A stretch of DNA of 64,000 nucleotides from Fallopia convolvulus (Eukaryota > Streptophyta > Magnoliopsida > Caryophyllales > Polygonaceae). Positions 58,820 to 64,000 of this stretch are shown piece by piece; within the stretch, counting starts at the first letter, position 1, and the number at the start of each line of letters is the position of its first letter. The translations under genes and the position numbers were made by a program. The DNA lies in assembly GCA_964016875.1 (NCBI GenBank), contig OZ024729.1, positions 29,222,494 through 29,286,493 of the forward strand. The letters run 5' to 3'. The notes below the pieces were generated by a model that was not told where the DNA came from, ran no database searches, and saw nothing but the letters and a program-made list of their open reading frames with translations.

Positions 58820-59173
58820 GAAGAAAAAACGCGTGAGTGGATGTATGTGCGTAATACAAATGGTTTTTTGAACAACGAGTTTTTAGCTGGCGTAGAGCAA
58901 TTTCTGGAATTCTGCAAATCTATGTCGTCCTATAACCCATCCGAATTAAGGTGTCCGTGTCGGAGGTGCAAGAATAAGAAAATGAAATCTGTGGATGATG
59001 TGCATTATCACCTTGTTAAGGAAGGTTTTGTTCCGAACTATTACCATTGGGTTTCGCACGGGAAGACAAATGAAAGGTTCGCTGCATTGTTGGCCGAGTC
59101 TAGACAACATGAAGGCTGTAGCAGTTCTGATCCAGAAGGCAATCCAGAATGCCAATCCGGCGAACCACAGTAG
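58820..59173 (+). pseudogene. transposase-associated domain exon of the CACTA element
   Basis: After acceptor TGCAG (58815-58819) the frame encodes REWMYVRNTNGFLNNEF, a gap, then RCPCRRCKNKK, HLVKEGFVPNYYHWVSHGK. These are the tryptophan, cysteine and histidine signatures of the transposase-associated domain found at the N-terminus of TNP2-type proteins. It ends at TAG 59171-59173; a GTAAGT donor at 59211 could bypass this in another frame. The rest of TNP2 is missing. Confidence 0.8.
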
Positions 59174-59292
59174 TGGTTCAAGGTCCCACCTCGACACCAT
59201 GCATTGCTTGGTAAGTATTTTATCTTAATTTGATTAAATTTAAATTAAGTTAATTTTTTTAATAGTTCGTAACACCTTTAATGAATTTCGTA

Positions 59293-59464
59293 GGAGCAAC
59301 ACCTGCAACGCCGCATCACGCCTCTCGATCTTCTCATCGAGACGCACACGTAGGGCACCGATCGCCATTTTATAGACGATCGGTCGTCCTTAATCGCTGT
59401 AAGTTTTAATTATTTTTCCTCTTTTTCCTCAATTTGAAAAGGAGTTGGTGTTGTTGTTGTGTGT

Positions 59465-59554
<90 letters not shown>

Positions 59555-59691
59555 GATTTGATTGAGAAGTTGTTGTTGTTGTTGTTGTTGTTGATTTTTG
59601 TTATTGTTTATTGTTGTTGTTGTTGTTGTTGTTTATTATTGTTGTTGATGTTGTTGTTGTTTGTTGTTGATGTTGCTGTTGTTGTTGTTGT

Positions 59692-59726
<35 letters not shown>

Positions 59727-60296
59727 ATTCTTGATTTGATTGAGAAGTTGTTATTGTTGTTGTTGATTTTTGTTGTTGATTTGTTGTTGTTGTTGTAAAT
59801 GGTTTAGTTGTTGTTTGTTGTTGTTGTTGTTGATTGTTGTCGCTAAATGTTGTTGTTGTTGTTGATTTTTGAAGTTGTTGTTGTTTGTTGTTGATTTGTT
59901 GTTGATGTTGTAAATTGTTTAGTTGTTGTTTGTTGTTGTTATTGTTGTTGTTTTTGATTTGTTGTTGTTGTTTTATTTTTATTATTTGCGTTATTAGGCT
60001 CGGACCCAGGAGATCCTCACCCAGATGTCGGCGGAAACGGGCACCCCGCCGTCCTTTCAGGACCAGTGTGATGCCTTTCTTACGGCCGCTGGGGGGTGGG
60101 CCCGGGAGGTGCCGTCTTCAGCCTTGGCAACACCGCCCACGATTTTTACGACGAGCGATTGACGGCGCCGCGTCGTCCAGCTCCTCGGGTGGTGGAATTA
60201 TCGCAGGAAAACGTCAGCCTTAGGCAATATGTGGAGGAGCTCAAGAGTAAGATGTTGGTGTTTGAGGAGTGGAGGCGCCAGTCCCGAGGGGGGTGA
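59293..60296 (+). pseudogene. TNP1/Transposase_24-type exons of the CACTA element
   Basis: First piece: acceptor TCGTAG at about 59292, then RITPLDLLIETHT, a TAG (59349-59351), and GTDRHFIDDRSS, resembling the ETHT...FVDE segment of plant En/Spm TNP1-type proteins. GTAAGT (59400) opens an intron filled by the GTT repeat; acceptor ATTAG is at 59997. Second piece: ARTQEILTQMSAETGTPPS, then a frameshift in a G run at about 60085, then GGAVFSLGNTAHDFYDERL and a short coiled coil ending at TGA 60294-60296. Both the nonsense codon and the frameshift suggest it is dead. Confidence 0.65.
59440..59980. repeat. GTT/TTG trinucleotide microsatellite
   Basis: Roughly 500 bp of TTG repeats. The stretch 59460-59550 is almost pure, followed by interrupted blocks. 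It lies inside the presumed intron of the TNP1-type gene. Confidence 0.95.
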
Positions 60297-60549
60297 GGGT
60301 GGGTCCTGCCCGTCCGGTCCCGACGGCTCCGGCGACGAGGACGGCTCCGGCGAAGCCGTATAGATTAGCGTAGTTTTATTATATTATTGTAAATTATTTG
60401 AATTTATGTAAATTAATGAATTTATGTATGTAAATTATTGAAATTTATGGAAATTAATGAATTTTTAGCAATTAATGAATTATTAAATATTCATTATTTA
60501 TATTAATTCGTAATTATTTATAATATTTCGTAATTATTTTTTTTAAAAG

Positions 60550-60990
60550 AAAAACATTTGCGACCAAGTGGTCGTTAATTTACAAAATGATCGTGCACCC
60601 GTAGGCGCACGATCGTGCGCTTTGAACCAGAGAAAGGCTAGGGTCGTGCGTTTTTTTGGTCCTTTTAGCGACCACCTGGTCTCTAATAGTCGCCAGCTTT
60701 TGGCCACAGTTAGCGACCATATGGTCGCTAAAAGCAGCGACCACGTGGTCGCTATGGTCGCCAAGTTGGTCGCCACATTGGTGGCGACCAACGGCGACCA
60801 TGGTCGCTAAATAGCAACCATATGGTCGCTAACTTCAACGACCATATGGTCGCTATGGTCGCTAATTTTAGCGACCATATGGTCGCCAAGTGGTTAGCGA
60901 CCGACCTTTTAGCGACCACAATATGGTCGCTAAATGCATTTAGCGACCAGATTTTACATTTAGCGACCAGAAATATGGTCGCTAATTTCG
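60550..60990. repeat. right subterminal palindrome array of the CACTA element
   Basis: Dense GCGACCATATGGTCGC variants, including GCGACCACGTGGTCGC at 60740-60755 where CATATG is replaced by CACGTG while keeping the dyad. Confidence 0.85.
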
Positions 60991-61010
60991 CTTTTTTTTT
61001 TGTAGTGGAG

Positions 61011-61440
61011 ATTCCCTAAATTTCGAGGACTCAATTAGAGATTCCTCACATGAGAATTTTTTAGGTGAATGTGGAAATGGAGCGAAGAACATTAGTAGTA
61101 GATGTATGATGTTGCTTTCTTTCTTTTCGTTGTTCATATTTGAGCAAAGTAGCCGCTCACTTGATAAATTTGGCATCAAGCCATTTTTTGTGAATTTTCT
61201 AGCAGTCTTTAATTAAGTTTTTCGTTTTAATGTACAATTCGAGAATAAAAAATATCAAAGCTTTTGTAAAGATCTTTCCACTTTTGAGTGGATTAATAGG
61301 AGTTTGATTCTTGTATAACTATTTCTTAACATGAAACATGTGGCGGAAGTACGTAATTTCGTACGAAATTGTATGATCGTCGGGTTGGTAGTAAGAAAAC
61401 CGCTACAACACGAGTTAAATCAGGAAAAGTAAATTCCAAA
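61011..61440. other. AT-rich sequence right of the CACTA element
   Basis: No gene recognised. Confidence 0.5.
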
Positions 61441-62580
61441 TATATAAAAGTGCACTACAAAGTACGTAAAGTGCATTAAAATGTACGAAAAGTGCACTAA
61501 GAATCAATAAAAAGCGCATTACAAAAAGATATAAAATGTAGTATAAAATAGGAAAAGTGCAGCACAAAAGCATAAAAGTGCATTACAAACTATGAAAAGT
61601 GCAGTACAAAGATGCTAATTCAAATCAGGAAGAGTGCATTCCAAATATACAAAAGTGCACTACAAAGTAAGAAAAGTGCATTAAAAAGTACGAAAAGTGC
61701 ACAACAGATCAATAAAAGATATAAAAAGTGCATTATAAACAGGTAAAAGTGCACAAGAAACTAATAATAGTGCATAAGAAAAGATATACATGTTAGTCTT
61801 GTATGTAGCATCAAAGGACACGACTTCTCATATTAGCCCATGTAGGAATCGAACCTACATCTCTGTGCACAAAGCACACCGCTCTCCCATTTAAGCTAAT
61901 AGGCCACTTGTACTAAAACAAAAGTGCACACAATAGTATCAAATGCATATCTTTTGTAGAAGTCAATACCTTCATTCAAAGTGGTGAAAATTTGACCTTT
62001 ATATGGTCTTAACTCGGATGGACACATGGGCAAATAGTATGTCGTGAAAGAACATTACGAAAATTTGACCTTTATATAGTTATTTGAAATCAGTGAAAGC
62101 GCATTACGAAATATAGAGAAGTGCATTATGAAACAGGGAAAGTGCATTCCAAATATATAAAAGTGCATTATAAAATAGAAAAAGTGCATCACATCTTTTT
62201 AATGCACTTGTTACCTTGAATCATGCCAATTCAAATTGGATTTACTTCCAAGTGTAGAATGACAAGTGTTGAATTAATGCACAAAATTTACTGTAAGAAC
62301 TATGTTTATTGCTTCATTTGTAAATTACATATGACAATAGTAACATCATTCTTAAAAGTGCATCATTAAGTATGAAAAATGCATTATGAAGTATGAAAAG
62401 TGCATCTCATTTCATAGTATTACTCTTTTATGATTAGTTTAGGAAACGTGCATCCTTAAATCTGAAAAATGCATTCTTAAATATAAAATGTGCATTGAAG
62501 AGTATTAAACAATGTTGAATTTAAGGAGGAGGTTATATCTTTAAAAAGGAAAAGTGCGTTCAAAATATTAGAATGTGCTT
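61440..62580. repeat. degenerate 21-bp-period array, consensus AAAAGTGCATTACAAA plus 5 bp
   Basis: GTGCA cores start at 61450, 61471, 61492, about 61514, 61557, 61578, 61599 and onward. The main spacing is 21 bp, or about twice that where a unit is decayed. Units become scattered after 61760 and continue to about 62580, with the tRNA-like gene in their midst. Confidence 0.8.
61834..61905 (-). tRNA. tRNA-like gene, anticodon uncertain, possibly a pseudogene
   Basis: 72 nt on the minus strand. Acceptor GGCCTAT pairs with ATGGGCT using two G-U pairs. D arm GCTT...GAGC lies within an A-box-like TAGCTTAAATGG. T arm GTAGG-TTCGATT-CCTAC contains a perfect B box GGTTCGATTCC. Discriminator base A. 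The anticodon arm is irregular: GTGTG-CTTTGTG-CACAG has one end mismatch and would give anticodon TTG, but the variable loop is then only four bases. One base seems to be missing. No intron. Confidence 0.6.
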
Positions 62581-63424
62581 TCAGATCCATACTCAAATAG
62601 CTTATTAACACTTATTGTTATGGCCAAGTTCGAGTAATGTATGCCAATCAAAATTCAAAAAACCTCTCTTCATCAACAAAAAATGAATTGAATGCATTAG
62701 ATGGAAGAAATAAAAAAACCTTCCTATTCACACATAAATCAAATCATAAACCGAAGTCAAAACCATGGAAATAAAAAAAAAATCAAATACGTCAAATAAC
62801 ACCCCTTTAACAAATCATAAACTATGGAAGTCAATCGCATCGGATGGCCAAATCATATATTTGAAATCAAATCGGTTCATATTATGCTATCCAAATCAAA
62901 ACACCCCTTTTAGATAGTTTAAAAACCCTAGAATTTCAAATAACGTAATGAAATCAGAAAAGGAAGAAGAAACTATCTATTTATGCCATGATCTTTTTTT
63001 ATTAGGGGAAACAATCTAATCCAATGCGTCGAATGCAAGAAAGACGAAGGAGGGAGCAACACAGTGGGAAATCGCCCCAACCTTCGTTCAATAATGGAGC
63101 TTGAAGAAATAAAACAAAAGGAATACTTTATTAAAAGAAGTAAAATGACAAAAGTAGCCCCACCTATAATAAAAAAAGAAAGAACATCAGCCCTTGGATT
63201 AAGGAAATCCAAGGGTCATGAATGCTCCTCATATTATAATATAAGAGTTGGTTTCATTTGAACGAAACTCAGATTAATAGATAAGTGGATATAAATATCA
63301 CGAACTACACAATTCGGTGTTAAATAGGGGTTTCAAGCATCAAATTTCATTTCCACGATTAATAATCGCGTCTAAAGAACCTCACGTTCACACAAATCGC
63401 TTCCGCATCACCATTGAATGTAGG
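62581..63424. other. AT-rich sequence, no gene seen
   Basis: Short open frames only (60-80 codons), with no recognisable domain. 63417-63424 is the left duplication of the adjoining MITE. Confidence 0.5.
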
Positions 63425-63892
63425 TAGACCTGTCAAAACTTGACCCGACCCGAAAAACCGACCCGACCCGCCCGAAGTTTTTAGGGTTCAAACCCGACCC
63501 GAAAATCAATGGGTCAAGAGTAACCCGAACCCGGTCGACCCGGAAAAAACTGGGTTGGGTCACCAACCCGTTGGGTTGACCCGGCCAACCCGATAAAGTA
63601 TTATTTCAATTAAAAATTCAATATTTTATTATAAATTTTGTTTAAAATTATTATTTTATTATTATTAAATAATATTTTATATAATATAATATTAATTATT
63701 TTAATAAATATAAAAATAAAGGTTAACAAAATTGACGATCATGACCCGTTGGATCAACCCGAACCCGTACCAAACCCGTAACAACCATATGAACCCGGAA
63801 ATTTTACGACCCGACGATCCGTGACCCGTTTTGACCCGAACCCGATTGACCCGAACCCGAACCTGACCCGCCCGACCCATTTGACAGGTCTA
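63425..63892. mobile_element. 468-bp hAT-type MITE with GACCCG words
   Basis: Perfect 13-bp inverted ends TAGACCTGTCAAA, exact 8-bp duplication AATGTAGG (63417-63424, 63893-63900). Subterminal regions are full of GACCCGAACCCG-type words flanking an AT-rich centre. No ORF. Confidence 0.95.
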
Positions 63893-63900
63893 AATGTAGG

Positions 63901-64000
63901 CCTTTAAACATCTAGTCAAGCGGTACCACAGGTTTCCGTTTCAATTCTTAAGCGCAATGCCCAAAATAAAAAAATAAAAAATAAAAAAACATATATTGAA
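63901..64000. other. end of window
   Basis: 100 bp, A-rich, nothing recognised. Confidence 0.5.

Larger units (their letters stand above)
57851..61007 (+). mobile_element. non-autonomous CACTA (En/Spm) transposon
   Basis: Ends CACTACA (57851) and TGTAGTG (61007) with 3-bp duplication GAG (57848-57850, 61008-61010). Both subterminal regions (57870-58300 and 60550-60990) are dense in GCGACCATATGGTCGC and partial copies. Internal exons resemble the transposase-associated domain and a TNP1-type protein. The TNP2 transposase core is absent. Length 3,157 bp. Confidence 0.92.

Noticed and set aside
59459..59710. Open frame of almost pure leucine and cysteine
   Set aside because: It is the translation of the GTT microsatellite, not a gene.
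61440..62580. Regularly spaced repeats resembling a CRISPR array
   Set aside because: Units are degenerate, the spacing is too short for repeat plus unique spacer, there are no cas genes, and the genome is a plant's.
63440..63880. Telomere-like or satellite GACCCG repeats
   Set aside because: They lie inside a bounded element with inverted ends and an 8-bp duplication, so they are MITE subterminal words.

Overview
This is a window of nuclear DNA from a flowering plant, probably a eudicot. The evidence is one ordinary spliced plant gene of the FAR1/FRS family near the left end, surrounded by plant LTR retrotransposons (Ty3/gypsy Tat and Athila types and Ty1/copia), a CACTA transposon and small hAT-type elements. 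There is no prokaryotic organisation.

Layout. (1) 546-4540, minus strand: a two-exon FAR1-RELATED SEQUENCE gene closest, as far as I can recognise, to FRS5. It is the only apparently intact host protein-coding gene, and its intron carries a 164-bp MITE. (2) 4541-6931: its promoter side and AT-rich intergenic DNA. (3) 6924-57539: one continuous nest of transposons. The outermost layer is a degenerate hAT-like DNA transposon (6932-57531; about 3.6 kb once insertions are removed). It was entered by Athila-like element Ath-C (9571-19760, plus) and by the Tat-type gypsy element Gyp-A (20646-57461, minus). The right LTR of Gyp-A was split by Ath-B (30340-57149, plus). Ath-B was entered by Ath-E (34290-52508, minus; same family as Ath-C) and by solo-LTR D (55327-56803). 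Ath-E was entered by copia element Cop-F (36822-44705, minus). Cop-F received solo-LTR G (41345-42852) and a deleted solo LTR H (37742-38026), both of the Ath-C/E family. Most boundaries are fixed by matching target-site duplications read directly from the sequence: CGATC for A, ATAAA for B, TGTAC for E, CTTAT for F, ACTAT for D, ATCTT for G and GTTGA for H. Ath-C is the exception and has an 8-bp duplication. (4) 57851-61007: a non-autonomous CACTA (En/Spm) element with palindromic subterminal repeats, two recognisable exon groups and a 500-bp GTT microsatellite. (5) 61011-64000: a 21-bp-period array, a tRNA-like gene and a 468-bp hAT-type MITE.

How the parts work. Gyp-A once had everything needed to move: gag, protease, reverse transcriptase, two RNase H domains and integrase, plus an intron-containing ORF on the opposite strand. 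It now carries several nonsense codons and frameshifts. Ath-C and Ath-E keep gag, protease and a 500-residue ORF-1 but have no reverse transcriptase or integrase, so they must have used enzymes made elsewhere. Ath-B and Cop-F are likewise pol-deleted.

The least expected signals are these. The Ath-C/E family carries pairs of GTTAAC-centred palindromes spaced 20-22 bp apart in LTRs, untranslated regions and coding sequence. A hairpin with a GGGA or AGGA loop stands directly before a purine tract twice per Athila-like element, with compensatory stem changes between families. Cop-F has arrays of exact or near-exact 18-bp period. All coordinates, duplications and motifs were read by eye; no alignment or database search was run.
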